A stretch of 64,000 nucleotides of DNA from Cryptomeria japonica (Eukaryota; Streptophyta; Pinopsida; Cupressales; Cupressaceae). The notes under the pieces were generated by a model. The model made no database searches and was not told the origin of the DNA. It saw only the letters and a program-made list of their open reading frames with translations. Positions 43,696 through 55,937 of this stretch are shown piece by piece; positions within the stretch are counted from its first letter, which is position 1; the number at the start of each line of letters is the position of its first letter. The stretch lies in the NCBI RefSeq assembly GCF_030272615.1, contig NC_081412.1, forward strand, positions 545,734,202 to 545,798,201. The letters are read 5' to 3'. A program made the translations under genes and the position numbers.

Positions 43696-45199
43696 ATTCC
43701 TTTTCATTTTGTCATTAGATATCAACATTAGACATTAGTGATTAGAGATTAGAAGTTAAAAGAAAGAAAGCAAGTTATTTTGTAGTAAGATTGAGCTTTG
43801 AAGAAGGAATTTCAAATAATTGTTGTTCATGATGGCTTTGAGATCAATAAAATATTGAAGTTATGGTGTTTTATTGCAATTCTTGTGGCTATTTTCATGG
43901 TTGTTCGTTTTCTTGAATCATTCTCAATCAAGGTAGTATTTTAGTTTGAAGGACAAAGTGTCGGACTTGATCTTTGGTGAGATTCACTTTCCAAACCACT
44001 AGCTTCTTGCTGATTGTAGGAACGCCTTGCGTGGTCAACTGGAGAAACTTGAATCACTTAAACCTTCAATCGTCATTGAACTTTAGACATGTGCCTTTGT
44101 GGTAGTGTCTATGATCCTTGATGAATCGGAAGATCATTTGTTACCTTAGAAGATCGCATCAATTTCAGTTGAGTTGTTATTTTATGGCAATATTGAAGTT
44201 GGTAGAATCTTACCAAGTCCTGTCCGCATTAAGTCATTCTTAGGATTAGATTAGAATTAATCTCTTGTAAGCCCTCCTCTTTTGATCTTTTTGAGAATTT
44301 GTTAGTTTAGGAAATTCTATTTCGGAACGTAAGGCCCCTTGATGGCACAGCAATCACAATGACCACTGGTGCTTATCCACACGTAGAGACCCTACTTAAA
44401 AGAACATTGGAGTCACCCTGATTGATCCTTCTTGCGATATCTTCAGCAATCAGAGACTTTATTCAAGAGAGGATAAGGTACCCTTAGGTATTTTATTCTG
44501 TGTATGATTGTGTACAAAATACACGTCAACAATACTACACATCATTGGTGAGTCAGGTATATTGAATTTGGACATGCTGATGTGGAGCCTTCTGATTGGA
44601 GGAACAATGACTGGGATGGCACCTTGTCTTGCATTTTTGTTTGGTCAAGGAACGTTGTATTTCTTGATATTCAATGTGAAGATGATGAGAAGCTAACTTT
44701 GATTAACTCTTCTAAAACTATTTGCTTCTTCAACGTACCCTTGCATTGACCTTGGTCGATCCTCCTCTGTCCTTGATGTACTAGATGAGTGATGTACCTC
44801 TCCTTGGCTCACCTGTGCTTGATGAACCCTCTTCACGATGAAGTCACTCCTCCTCTGGTAGCTCACCTCGCCTTTGATATGTTTATAAGATCTTTCTTCT
44901 CTGACATCATGTGGTTTCTCCATGTGGTAGAATGAGGTCCTTGAGGATAGCTTGGTCTATTATGTGCAACTCTTTGAACACTTGAAGTCCTTCAACTTAG
45001 TAGCACCTTGAGTACCTTCTGATGCATCTAAGGTGTCCTTAATGTGGATGAAGCTTGAAGAAGTCCTTCTTGTCCTTGCGCGATCTTCCTCCAACTTGGT
45101 CTTGTTGATCTGCAAAACAAACAAAAGATGATTAAGTATACATAATATATTCATTCTAACATAGCATTTCTTACCTTAAATCATCAACAAGAAGGCATT

Positions 45200-47260
45200 A
45201 AGATCAATTTCGCTTTAGACCCTCTGGAAGGACATGCCCTATAATGAAATTCACTTTGGACCCTCTTGAAGGACAAGCCCTATAATGAAATTCGCTCTGG
45301 ACCCTTTGGAATGGTCAGGAGTGAAAATTGACAAAGTTGCTCAATTTACCTTACATAGACTTCATTTTCAACCTTACCTTACCAAGAACAAATCACTCGC
45401 CTCCAAAATTGCTTAGGAATAGGTTTAGCTCAAGGGCTTAGGCAAAACATTAGACCTCCTAGGAATTTCACTTTGGACCCTCTAGAAGGGTTAGGAGCGA
45501 AATTGACATTTTGCTTGATCTTCTTTCATAAAACTTCATTTCTCATCCTTTTCTCATCAAAAACAATTCTTTTGCCCTCGAAAATTCTTAGGAATAGGTT
45601 AGTTCAAAGGCTTAGGAAAGGTACAAGACTTCCTAAATAAATTCGCTTTGGACCCTTTGGAAGGGTTAGGAGCTTAGGTGAATTTAGCTCTGGACCCTTT
45701 GGAAGGGTCAGGAGTGAAATTTGTCTTTTAGCACAAATTCATCATTTCCTTTGCTTCAAATCACTTCTCAAGACAAGTATACATCAATCCTCTCTCAAAC
45801 ATGCCTTAGGAACGAAGATCTTGGTCTTCAAACAAGGAGTAAATAGAGGTTTAGGAAATTTCGCTCTGGACCCTTTGGAAGGGTCAGGAGCAAAATTCTT
45901 CCTTAAATGCTATTCATCTTCCATTCATCATTTCTTTGCCTTGAACCTAACTTATCAAACCTCCTCTTATCATGATCAAGTCCATTCGCCATCAATTTAG
46001 CTTAAAACAAGGTTCTTTTAGTGCATTAGGCGAAATAAGGAGTCCTCCTAGGAATTTCGCTTTGGACCCTCTGGAAGGGTCAGGAGCGAAATTAGCATTT
46101 TTAGGTTCAATTCACATTCAATTTGCCTTGGACTTGTCTTTTCCACCCTTACCTTATCATACTCAAGGCAATTTACTCTCAAAGTGATGTCCACTCAATG
46201 CTTTGGTGACAATTTAGGTCATTTTAAGGATTTCGCTTTGGACCCTTTGGAAGGGGTAGGAGCTTAAAAGGAATTCACTTTGGACCCTTTGAGAGGGTTA
46301 GGAGCGATTTTTGCATTTTAGGCTTAATTCTCATCCCTTTTCACTTGGCTTTATCTTAAAATTGACTTTTGAATCCTTTCTTTGCCATGCATGACCACCA
46401 TTCAATGCTTCTAGTGAGGAACTAGGTCATTTGGGGAATTTCACTCTGGACCCTTTGGAATGGTTAGGAGCGAAATTTGACAATTATTCTCAAATCCCTC
46501 ACATTTAGTGATCATGACCTACTCAAATGCATGCCTAAGGGTGCCTCTAAGTTCAATCAACCTCAATTAAAGATTTGGAACCTAAGCCTAATGCAAAGAA
46601 GGGAGATCTAAGAAAATTCACTCTGGAGTCCTGGACTCTTTGGAAGGGTCAGGAGCTTAAAAGGAATTAGCCTTAGATATCATTTAAACATTCAATATTT
46701 CATCCTCATTCACATTGTTCTCACCTTAGGACATGCTAACAAATCACCTAAAGGAGGTGCCTAGTTCAAAACGTTGGATCAAAAGTGCATCTTAACAATT
46801 TCGCCTAGGTACCTTTGGAAGGACAAGACCTAAAGAGGAATCTTGCTCTGGACCCTTTGGAAGGGTCAGGAGTGAAATTCATGTTTTAGGCTTAATTTCC
46901 TCATCCCATCTCATTCCAACTTTATCACAAGGCATAGATAAGTCATTATTCATCTAGTCAAGGCCTGTAAGCAAGGGTTATAGTCCAAGTTAGGACTAGG
47001 AGAGGCTTTTAAGAAAATTCGTTCTGGACCCTTTGGAAGGTTCAAGAGCAAAAATTGCAATAATGCTCAAATTCACGACCTTTTCTCCAAATTTCCAAGT
47101 CTAAGTTTGATCAAAGGCATCCAAAAGGTTAATTGAAGCCAATTTCCTCCCAACCCACACCTTAAAGCGAAGTTTTTGTCCAAAATAGGAGTCAAAAGGG
47201 AGCTAAGGAAGATTTCACTCTTGTCCCTTTGGAAGGGTCAGGAGCGAATTTTGCATTTGT
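45200..47260. repeat. hairpin array in LTR E
   Basis: About fifteen copies of the form TTCGCTCTGGACCCTTTGG-AAGGGTCAGGAGCGAA, some decayed, spaced mostly 165-195 bp with a few 40-45-bp steps (for example 45640/45680 and 46230/46272). The stem carries GACCC/GGGTC where LTRs A and B have GTCCC/GGGAC, a compensated T:A to A:T swap. Confidence 0.8.
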
Positions 47261-47781
47261 GCTCAAATTCTCATTCAACTCTCAAGTTTTCAAGTCTAGG
47301 CTTGGTCATTAGGCCTTTTCCAAGGATAAATAGGCCAGTTTCACATCAATCAATGCCTAGAAGTAAAAGAACTTCATCATTCATTAACTGGACCGATCTC
47401 AAACCCTCAAAGGGAAGAATCCTGGAGAACACCTGCTCACATACCTCCATTCACTTCCTTAACTCAATGACATAGGTCTCAAAAGGCAAGATTCCTAGCA
47501 TGATACAAAGACTTCCTCAAACTCAATCAAGACTCAACCCTAGAAGCAAGACCCAGGCCTAACTAAGAGGAAACTTTCAACAGAGACCTTGACTTGGATC
47601 ACCTACTGACCCATTTGAACTCAAGCAGACCCTGCTATCTCCAATGACCTCTTTGGAAACTCTCCAATGCAAATATTAATAGCCAAGAACCTAAAAGACC
47701 AAGAAAACTAACCCTAGAAAGCAAAAAAGCAGGGGTCCCCATTTGCAATGGGGCGATGTGTGGATACGTCAAAACAGTACT

Positions 47782-48147
47782 TCACCGTGGGACCCACCAA
47801 TGGGTGTTCATGGCCTCAAGGCTGGAGAATGGGGTCAAATTGGATGTACAAAGGGGATGAGGGTAGGGCATGCTAAAGTGGGAGCACAAACATGATGTGT
47901 AAATTGGACCGGTGACAATTTACGACACTATAATGGGATCCATCAAGTTCATTGTATTTGGACACTTTGACTTGGGGCCCTTTAATTGGTTAAATGATGA
48001 CTAGTCCATGTCACCTTAGCTTGCCTTGTAGACTTGATTAACTTGCCCTACTCCACTGAATCTTTCACCTTGGCATGCTAACAATGATTCTTGGATTTCC
48101 GGAGGAAATTTAGGATTGTAAAATATCCTTTTGTCTTTGTTACTATC
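47782..48147 (-). mobile_element. element K: LTR part, right of insertion E
   Basis: Sequence that continues K after solo LTR E. Around 47925-48030 it is alignable to DNA at about 44545 (E) and 50222 (G), so it is diverged U3 of the same superfamily. It is interrupted at 48148 by LTR F. No coding sequence. Confidence 0.45.
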
Positions 48148-49169
48148 TGTTGATGTGTTTTTTTAGCACAATCGAACACAAAATAAAATACCCAAAGTAT
48201 TCTATCCTCTCTTGATCAAATCTTCTTGGATGCTAAATCATGTGATCAACCAAGATGACTCCAAGGTTTCTATAGTCAGTTCATGACATGTGGATAGCTT
48301 AATTGGTTGATGTGATTGTTGGTAATCCAAGGGGACTAACATTGAATACTTGAAGGCTGAATGTTTGGATGTTGCTGAAACTTAGATTATAACTACTTGC
48401 TTGGAAATAAAAAGGGCAAAAGACAAGGTTTAGGGATTCTACCTAATCCTAAGAATGTAGGAACGATGGACAATATTTGGTGAAACTCAACTAAGCCCTG
48501 CTTTGACATGCAAAGCAACAACTCCACAAAGGTTAGTGCAATCTTCTAAGGAGAGCAAAATGATGTTCAATTCATTATCAACAAGGATACCATTAAGACA
48601 ATGCATATTAAAGTGTGAATAGCAATTGAAGTTCAGCTTATTTAAGGATTCTAGTTGACCACACAAGGCAAACTTACAATCAGCAAATTGCTAGTGGTAT
48701 GGATATATGACTCTCACCATTGATCATGCACAAAGTTCTTTCATTCATCTAAACAACATGAAAATGAATTGAGAAGTAGAGACCATGTAACTTGTTGAAA
48801 TAACTCATCAAATTCACCATAGGTTCAATGAAATCATATGCTCTTTACAACAAAGTCTTCGCAACAATCTTTGCCTTCTCTTAAACTAACTTCTATTCTA
48901 ATTGCTAACTATTGATTGCTATCTATCAACTATTATCTATTACTCTACTCTTATTGCCTTGCTATTCACCCTTTACAAATGAGAAAACTAAGCCTTATAT
49001 AGATAGCTCTTTACAATGAATGGTTCAAATTGATTCACAAATCAGTGGCCAAGATTACCAGATGGAAACCCTAATCAGGGTTTGTTACAACAACTCCCTC
49101 AGACCAATGAGAAAATTACATTTAGGTTCAATATTGAATGTGAACCAATAGAAAATGGGCGTAGGTATC
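48148..49169 (-). mobile_element. partial LTR F (U5/R side)
   Basis: Begins TGTTGATGTG on the + strand and resembles the first 1,020 bases of LTRs E and G, with a TATA box near 48990 (minus strand). It is interrupted by G, whose 5-bp flank GTATC occupies 49165-49169. The remainder of F should lie beyond G's far end and was not found, so F is incomplete in this window. Confidence 0.7.
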
Positions 49170-50780
49170 TGTTGATGTGTTTTTCATGCACATGCGAACA
49201 CAGAATAAATTACCAAGGTATCTTATCCTCTCTTGAACAAAGTTTCCTCGAATGCTGAAGATTTCGCCTATGGATCAATCGAGGCAACTCCAAGGTTCTT
49301 GTATGTAGGGTCTTTACGTGTGGATAAGCTCTTGTGGTATGATGTGCTTATGCTGGAATCACAAGGGGACTTACATTTGTTTGCCTGAGTGTTTAATTAG
49401 CTAGAACTCAAGTCCTAACTACTCACTGGGAGATAAGGAAATAGCAAAAGCATAAGGTTTAGAGGATCTATTCTAGTATCTAGAATGCAAGAAGATAGAT
49501 GAATGACTAGGTGGAGTCCTATTGGGTTGGGTCTCACCATTAGGTTGAACATTCCGACACCAACTCAGTGCAATCTTCTAAGGGATGCCTCAAATATATT
49601 CAAATCGTTACACCATTAGACACAGATCACCATTCAAGTTAATGCATGAACAATAGACGTATAATGACTCAAGATTAAGCTCATTCTATGCCAGTTGACC
49701 ACGCAGGGCGCACTTACAGTTAGCAAGAGGCTAGTGGTTTGGACTAGGCAGATTCCACGCGAGTGCATTCGATAACTTCCTTCATTCAATCTAATTAACC
49801 ATCATCTAAAATGAAGATTCAACAAGAGACCGTGCATATTGTAAAGAAACAACATATTTCACCATAATTTCAATGAAAATGGAGTTCATTTACAATTTAG
49901 GCAACAATTTCCTGCCTTTTCCTCCTATTCTATTCTAGTTGCTATTCTATTTTAGTGACTATTCACTATTGACTAATTTCTAACTATTCACTATTCTCTA
50001 TTAGCTAACTATTAACCTTTACAAATGAAGAGCCAAAGCTTTATATAGAGAGCTCTTTACAATTCAATGGCTCAGATTGATTTACAATCAATGCCTAGGA
50101 TTACAAGATGAAAACCCTAATTAGGGTTTGTTACAACAAACTCCTTTAGCCAATGAAATAATTACATTCAATATTTGTGAGCCAATAGGAAATCGGGGTA
50201 GGTGCCTCAAAGTTTGTGCCATCATTGGTAAGTCAGGTACATTGAATCTAGACACACTGAGGTGGAGCTGTTTGACTGGAGGAACAATGACTGGGATGCC
50301 ACCTTGTCTGGTACTTGCTCCTATCTCTTTTGATACTCAATTTGGCGATGCTAAGAAGCTAACTCTGATTAACTCTTCTGAAACTATCTGCTTCTTCAAC
50401 ATACCCTTGCACTAACTTTGGTTGATTCTCCTCTGTCCTTGATGAACTCGATGAATAATGTACCTCCTCTTGACTCCCTTGTGTTTGATGAATCTGCCTT
50501 CTCGGTCAAGTAACTCTTGAAGAGCACACAATTATACTGAGAGGAGGGGGGGGGGGTGGTGAATCAGTATAATAACAAATTTCACCAATTTAAACTTATT
50601 CAGCTTCAATCATAAGTATATAACTTATCTCATTATCACATTCATTGCATACCAATATTATTATGTAATCTATATGACGCACACAAATAGAACACAAGAT
50701 ATATACGTAGAAACCCTTGCAGGAGAAAACCACGGCAAAAAACTGCTTTTATATAAATCTTCTATTACAATCTTTGTAGA

Positions 50781-51010
50781 GGCACCAACCCCTTGTTTTA
50801 TTTGTGAGTACCAACCCACAGGAAGCACCAACTCCCTAAACTGATTTGTGAGCACCAACCCACAGGAAGCACCAACTCCCTAAACTGATTTGTGAGCATC
50901 AACCCACAGGAAGCACCAACTCCCTAACTGATTTAGTGAGCACCTACTCACAAGGACAAAGCATCAACTTCACCCAATTGAAGCACCAACTTCACACTTA
51001 AGAAGCACCA
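50781..51010 (+). repeat. minisatellite in LTR J
   Basis: Tandem units of about 50 bp with the shared words GTGAGCACCAACCCACAGG and AAGCACCAACTCCCTAAAC, three clear copies, then degenerate shorter copies built on AAGCACCAACTTCAC. Confidence 0.75.
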
Positions 51011-51830
51011 ACTTCACACTCAAAATCTGACAAAAAGAAATAATTCACAGATCTGCTGGAAATGTCGAAGAACTGTAGCATCAATCAGATCACAATCTTT
51101 TCTCCAGGATGAACGCTAATACTGCTCAAATGATGATCACAGCAGGACTGCACACAAACATTCTCCTTCTCACAAAGATTTGTCTTTTCTTTATAAACCT
51201 TGTTTTTACTTATCTCTGATTTATAATTCCAGAATTATATTTTTTTATTTTGATCTCCACACCACACATGTATGCTATTCTTCTTTCAGTATTAATCACG
51301 TACTCCACACTGCACACATATCACACACCTTTTGATTTGGTGCATATATTAATTGATGTATTATCTTGCCATCACTTCTCTTGAGTCTTAACAATTAATT
51401 TTGATCCCTTTATATTGCTTTCTCATGTTCTTTCATAGAAAGTTGTATCTTTTCATTTATCGGTTGTGACTTCAAATAAACCATAATTATATCTTTTTAA
51501 TAAAACTAAGATACATTTTATTTACTAATTGCCATTTCATAGAGAACCTATCTTCAATAACTTTGAACGGATATTAATCTTGTCCTTTCATATGTTGACT
51601 TCAGTTTTTTTGTTTTAACTTTTGTGTATCAGTCTTTTTATGAAATCGTCTTGCTTGCATTAATCCGTCACTATTATCTTACGATCACTGTTTGTTTCCT
51701 TTGCACACGTATATTTGTTAACCATATCTTTTAACTGTAGACTCCACATAGATTCCTTATGTGCATAGTTGCGTTTTTGTGCACGACTCGTAGATAATAT
51801 TTACTTGCTTCGTTTCTTTCTGGAACTATG

Positions 51831-53636
51831 TGTAATGTCCCCTTCTCGATGATGTACTTTTAGTGGTCCATTGGCCTATTCCTGAGACTCGTAGGCTATG
51901 CGGAATGAATAATTAGGGTTTCAAACGTTGGTGAGGGGAGAACTTACTATTTTTAGTAAGTTAGGGATTGGCTGTTTGGATGATGCTGTCCTACTGAGCT
52001 TTCCATGCTCTGTCACTGGGTGCGAAGATCATGCTTTTCGGAGAAGTAATTCATGACTTACTATTTTTAGTAAGTGGCAGTATGGAGTATTTCTATTTTT
52101 AGCAGTGGACAGGGTTCTAGTCTTGCAGCAGTTCTGTGGTCTTCTTTACTCCGCTTCATCCTAGTTTTTGTTAATGATCAGTATGGGAGTCATAAGTAAT
52201 TTAATTAAATATTATTTCTTTGTCAAAGGTTTAATATTTAAATATTTGTAGTTACTGATTAATTGTTGAGGATGACTTAGGGAAAAATAATTAATTAATA
52301 TTCATATGAATATTTCCTAAGTCAAAGGGCAAAATTGTTGGTGGCCATTTAGGAGGATTAAACATCTTTGGTTTAATGTTTAATATTGCAAAAAGATGCC
52401 ACCCTAAGGAAAGTTCGAACTTGCCTAGGAAAGGTAAGTGGGCGCCATGTTGGTGGGGAGACATAAGGCGAAATGAAAGTGAATTTGAATGGAGTTTGGT
52501 GCCATTTGCATTTGCATTTGGGATGGCATGAAGTTATAAATATGAGCTTTGGGCTCTCAATTTGGCTATCTTGAAAATTTGCATTGTTATGCTGCCGGAT
52601 TGGCGTCAAAACTTTGAAGCTTCGAAGTGCGGCTCCCTAGTACTTTCCAATTTCGTACTTGAGATATAGTACCTACTGTGTGCTGTAATCTATGATACTT
52701 TCATTGCATATTTCAGTGTTTTTAGAGTTTGGAGTGAATTCTGGAGTTGTTGGTTTCCCTGTGGCTGAAGCACGTTTTTGATCACACCTCTCTGCCTGAG
52801 TGTTTGGTCATTTTGGGTACTGGTTCAATCATCCTTCTTGCTGCTGGCGATTCATATTGTCAGTTTGTGGCACCTTTCATTGAGTATTGAATTTATTAAA
52901 GCAAATCGAAAATACCTAGCTAGGCATGGGTTTTAGAGGGTGCATTGGGATGCGTGCCAAATAATTTGGGGTGTTTTGATGGCTTCCTTTTGGTTTGTCT
53001 TAGTCGCTGCTGTTCTAGTGTTGATTTGGGAGTGATTTGGGGTGGTTTGAGTGAGAATTGAGAGAGATCTGAATAATTTAGTGGGTTTATAGGTTGCTGG
53101 TTTTGCATTTCCAGCATGCTGTTTTGATGTTGGAAGGGTTTCGTGATCATTATCTTTTATGTTCAGCATTATTCTTCTACTCTCACTTTCCTTTTTATTG
53201 TCAGGTTAAGTAGTAGTACTACTAACCCATTCTGGATTGTAATCTCTTATCCCGCTGAAAAGTGGAAGAGGTTGGCTTGCCGCCTACATCTGATAAATTT
53301 TAATTCAGTCCTCCTGCTGAAATATTGCGGTCTGCAATATTGTTCTCTTGGCCGGTTCACTGCCAAGTTCCTTGCTGTCCCGCTGGATAAACCGAAGGAG
53401 CTAGCTTGCCGCCCAATATTGTATTTGCTTTATCATTTCCAGCAGATTTGTGTGCTAACGAATTCCTTATCACCGTATGCTCTCACCTTTCCACATTGGG
53501 CACTTGGTGATCAGAAAGTGGAAGGGTTGCATTTTCAGCAAGCTTTGGGTTTATGTTTTCTAACCTTAATAGGTTATGTGTTTGTTGGTAATTCTTATTG
53601 CTCTTAAAAACAAATTTTTTAATCCGGGATACTACA
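51831..53636 (+). mobile_element. solo LTR I, D family
   Basis: Begins TGTAATGTCC and ends GATACTACA with CTATG duplicated at 51826-51830 and 53637-53641. It is about 1.81 kb and alignable along its length with the LTRs of chromovirus D, including both ACTTACTA/TAGTAAGT palindromes. It is clearly more diverged than the two D LTRs are from each other. No internal sequence. Confidence 0.9.
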
Positions 53637-54629
53637 CTATGATATGTGCAAAAGACTTCATATGGACATTGTTCCTTTTAGAGCATTAATTTCTCCAAAT
53701 ACGATTTACATATTTGTCAGCAAATACAACTTTTTGTAACAGTACTTCAGACCTGGCATATAATAGAAGATCTGCCAAAAAAAATTAAATTCTTCACCGT
53801 ATCCATCCTTATGTGTGACAAACCTTAATACTGTAAATGCTTTGACCTTTCAGCTAACTTGACAATTTTCTGCAGGTTTTTATGTTCACGGAATTTATAA
53901 TGGCTGAATACATAAGGACCTATGTTTAGCAATAATGTATTCTTTTCACTCCATACTATATAAATACTGAAAAGTTCATTATATATTGAATGGTAACATA
54001 TGTATAGGACTTGGTCTATTCTTGTATGATCTGAATGTATGCTTTATATATGTATTCCTCTACAGATTGCATAATGCTTTATCAGTGCATAAGGATCTGT
54101 ATGTATATTGGAACAGGGACTGTATGTGTATAAACAGTATTGCTTCACAGATATATATTGCTATCTTTATATATCAAAATATATTTGTGCATAAGTATGG
54201 ATGTCTGTGGCTATCAATATATAATGTACAGATTGCTGCATTATATAAAACCTTAGAACCTTTTTCTTTGACATCAATGACAATTTTTCCATCAACTCCT
54301 TTTCTGTCATCTTATCTCCCCTTTGAAGTGTCTGCAAGATCCTTCTTTTGATATCTTGTGATTTCTCCATGTAGTAGAATGAGGTCCTTGAGGATAGTTT
54401 GGTCTATTACGTGCAATTCCTTGAACACTTGAAGTCTTCCAAGTTTGAAGCGCTTTGAGTCCTCCATGCATTTGAGGCGTCTTTAATGATGATGGAGATG
54501 GAATAGGTCGCCCTTGTCTTGGCCTGATCTTCCTCCATCTTAATTTTGTTGACTTGCAAAACAAAAGATGATTAAGAATACATGATATTTCTCACCTTAA
54601 ATCATCAACAAGAAGGCATTGAGATGAAT

Positions 54630-55830
54630 TTCGCTCAGGATTGTCTCCAAGGACAGGCCCTATAATGAGATTCGCTCTCGACCCTTTGGAAGGGTCAGTA
54701 GCGAATTTCTTCTTTTCACTTCAATTTGCATTGATTTTCACCTTTCGATCTCTCTCTCATGAAGACATCACTTATTTGACCCCCAAAATGGCCTAAAAGA
54801 AGGATTTTGCTTTGGACCTTGGGCAAGGTATAGGCCTCAAGAAAATTTGCTCTGGACCCTTTGGAAGGGTCAGGAGCGAAATTTGCATTTTAACTCAAAT
54901 TTCATCATCTCTTTGCCTCAAATCACTTCTCAAGGCAAGAATACATCAATCTTCCCTCAACTACGCTATATGAACCAAGATCTTAGTCTCAACAATGCGC
55001 AAAATAGAGGTTTTAGGAAATTTCGCTCTGGACCCTTTGGAAGGGTCAGGAGCTAAATCTGCATTCTTGGCTCAAATTCATCATTGCCTTCTCCTCAATT
55101 CACTTCTTAAGGCAAGAATATATCAATACCCCTTCAACCATGTCCTAGGAACAAAAACTTTGATTTGAACAAGAAGGAAATATGTGTTTTTAGGAGAATT
55201 CGCTTTGGACCCTTTGGAAGGGTTAGGAGCGAAATTCTTCCTAGGCCCAATTTCTTCATCCATTCATCCTTTCCTTGTCTTGAATTTAACTTACTACACC
55301 TCCTCCCATCACCATCAAGTCAATTTGCTATCAAAACAAGGTTCATTTAGTGCACTAGGTGAAATTGAGAGTCTTCCTAAGGATTTCGCTCTAGACCCCT
55401 TGGAAGGGTCAGGAGCTTAGAAAAATTTCACTTTGGACCCTTTGGAAGGGTCAAGAGCTTAGAAAAATTTCGCTCTGAACCCTTAGGAAGGGTCAGGAGC
55501 GAAATTGATGTTTTAGGCTCAATTCTCATCCTTTTTCACTTAGCTTGCTTTAGACTTGTCTCTTTTGAATCCTTTCCTTGCCATGTATGTCCACCATCTG
55601 ATGTCCCTAGTGAAGAAATAAGTCATTTGGAGGATTTCGCTTTGGACCCTTTGGAAGGGTCAGGAGCGAAATTTGCAATTATGCTCAAATCCTTCACTTT
55701 TCTTCACTTCACTTTGTTTCACACATCAATACTCTCTCAACTACGCCATAGGGATAAGGTTTATGAGGCAAATTAGGACCAAGAAGGGAGATATAAGGAA
55801 ATTCGATCTGGACCCTTTGGAAGGGTTAGG
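54630..55830. repeat. hairpin array in LTR G
   Basis: About ten copies of TTCGCTCTGGACCCTTTGG...GGGTCAGGAGCGAA-type hairpins (near 54630, 54670, 54845, 55022, 55200, 55385, 55427, 55470, 55635, 55803). Steps are mostly 165-185 bp, with some of about 42 bp. The stem sequence is the same as in LTR E. Confidence 0.8.
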
Positions 55831-55867
55831 AGCGAAATTTGACATGTTAGTCTCTCTATCATGATTC

Positions 55868-55937
55868 ATATATGGAATATAATATTTAAGTATAAGAAAG
55901 AAGAAATTCTTATACTTAAAGTTATATTCCATATATA
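55868..55937. repeat. long AT-rich inverted repeat
   Basis: Two arms of about 30 bases (starting ATATGGAATATAATATTTAA and ending TAAAGTTATATTCCATATA) flank the 8-base loop AGAAGAAA. It may be a tiny MITE-like insertion in LTR G; no clear flanking duplication was found. Confidence 0.6.

Larger units (their letters stand above)
27675..44531 (+). mobile_element. element A: giant-LTR Tat-like retrotransposon with aberrant 5' end
   Basis: Flanked by ATACT on both sides. A opens with a 53-bp palindrome in place of a 5' LTR. It then has a tRNA-Asn primer site (27732-27748), gag (27811-30540), pol (30483-36213, split by solo LTR L), a 3' untranslated region with twin hairpins, and a 7.3-kb 3' LTR (37229-44531) carrying an extra ORF. 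Its own length is about 15.6 kb. The archaeal-type RNase H and the form of RT and integrase place it in or near the Tat lineage of Ty3/gypsy. Stops at 27859, 28036, 33789, 36037 and 36088 show it is inactive. Confidence 0.88.
37229..44531 (+). repeat. 3' LTR of A, 7.3 kb, gene-bearing
   Basis: Begins TGTTGTGACC and ends ACACGTCAACA. The start is fixed by homology with solo LTR B, whose ends are marked by a target duplication. In order it holds a hairpin CCCCATT-AA-AATGGGG at 37251-37266, a twelve-copy hairpin array (37665-39420), a promoter (39750), a 5' intron (40041-40256), an ORF copy with two stops (40265-43489), a TATA box (43681) and about 850 bases of R/U5. Confidence 0.9.
6658..44539 (+). 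mobile_element. chromovirus D, full-length Ty3/gypsy element (interrupted twice)
   Basis: D starts TGTAATGTCC and ends GATACTACA, flanked by CATCA at 6653-6657 and 44540-44544. The related LTR G (about 50220) shows the uninterrupted site with one CATCA. Its parts are a 5' LTR (6658-7644 plus 20010-20919), tRNA-iMet primer site, gag, protease, RT, RNase H, integrase, chromodomain, polypurine tract and 3' LTR (25782-27674 plus 44537-44539). Without the hAT and element A it measures about 8.66 kb. The chromodomain after integrase places it among plant chromoviruses, probably near Tekay-type. Twelve in-frame stops and at least two frameshifts mean it is dead. Confidence 0.9.
5650..47776 (-). mobile_element. 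solo LTR E (own sequence 5650-6657 plus 44545-47776)
   Basis: On the + strand E begins TGTTGATGTG and ends ACGTCAAAACA, with the 5-bp duplication GTACT at 5645-5649 and 47777-47781. After removing the nested chromovirus D and one copy of its duplication, E is about 4.24 kb. It has no primer site or coding domain, so it is a solo LTR. It is minus-oriented: its TATA box lies near 6493-6503 and its U3 start carries the CCCCATT/AATGGGG hairpin near 47735-47755. Its U3 holds an array of about fifteen hairpins (45200-47260). It lacks the large ORF found in LTRs A and B. Confidence 0.85.
50518..54294 (+). mobile_element. solo LTR J (conifer-type GGGGGG-TGAATCAGTATA LTR)
   Basis: Begins TGAAGAGCAC and ends TTTTTCCATCA, flanked by ACTCT (50513-50517) and ACTCC (54295-54299), one mismatch. 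The G-run followed by TGAATCAGTATAATAAC and the segment CCTTGCAGGAGAAAACCACG (50718) are familiar from plant LTRs. No coding domain or primer site was seen. It contains solo LTR I; own length is about 1.97 kb. The superfamily (Copia or Gypsy) cannot be decided from the LTR alone. Confidence 0.6.

Noticed and set aside
27675-44531. DNA transposon, because of 43-bp terminal inverted repeats
   Set aside because: It contains a tRNA primer site, gag, protease, RT and integrase and has a 5-bp duplication; the inverted repeats are copies of the LTR U5 end.
52373-53607. short ORFs around 52-53.6 kb
   Set aside because: They fall within solo LTR I and correspond to non-coding LTR sequence of the D family.
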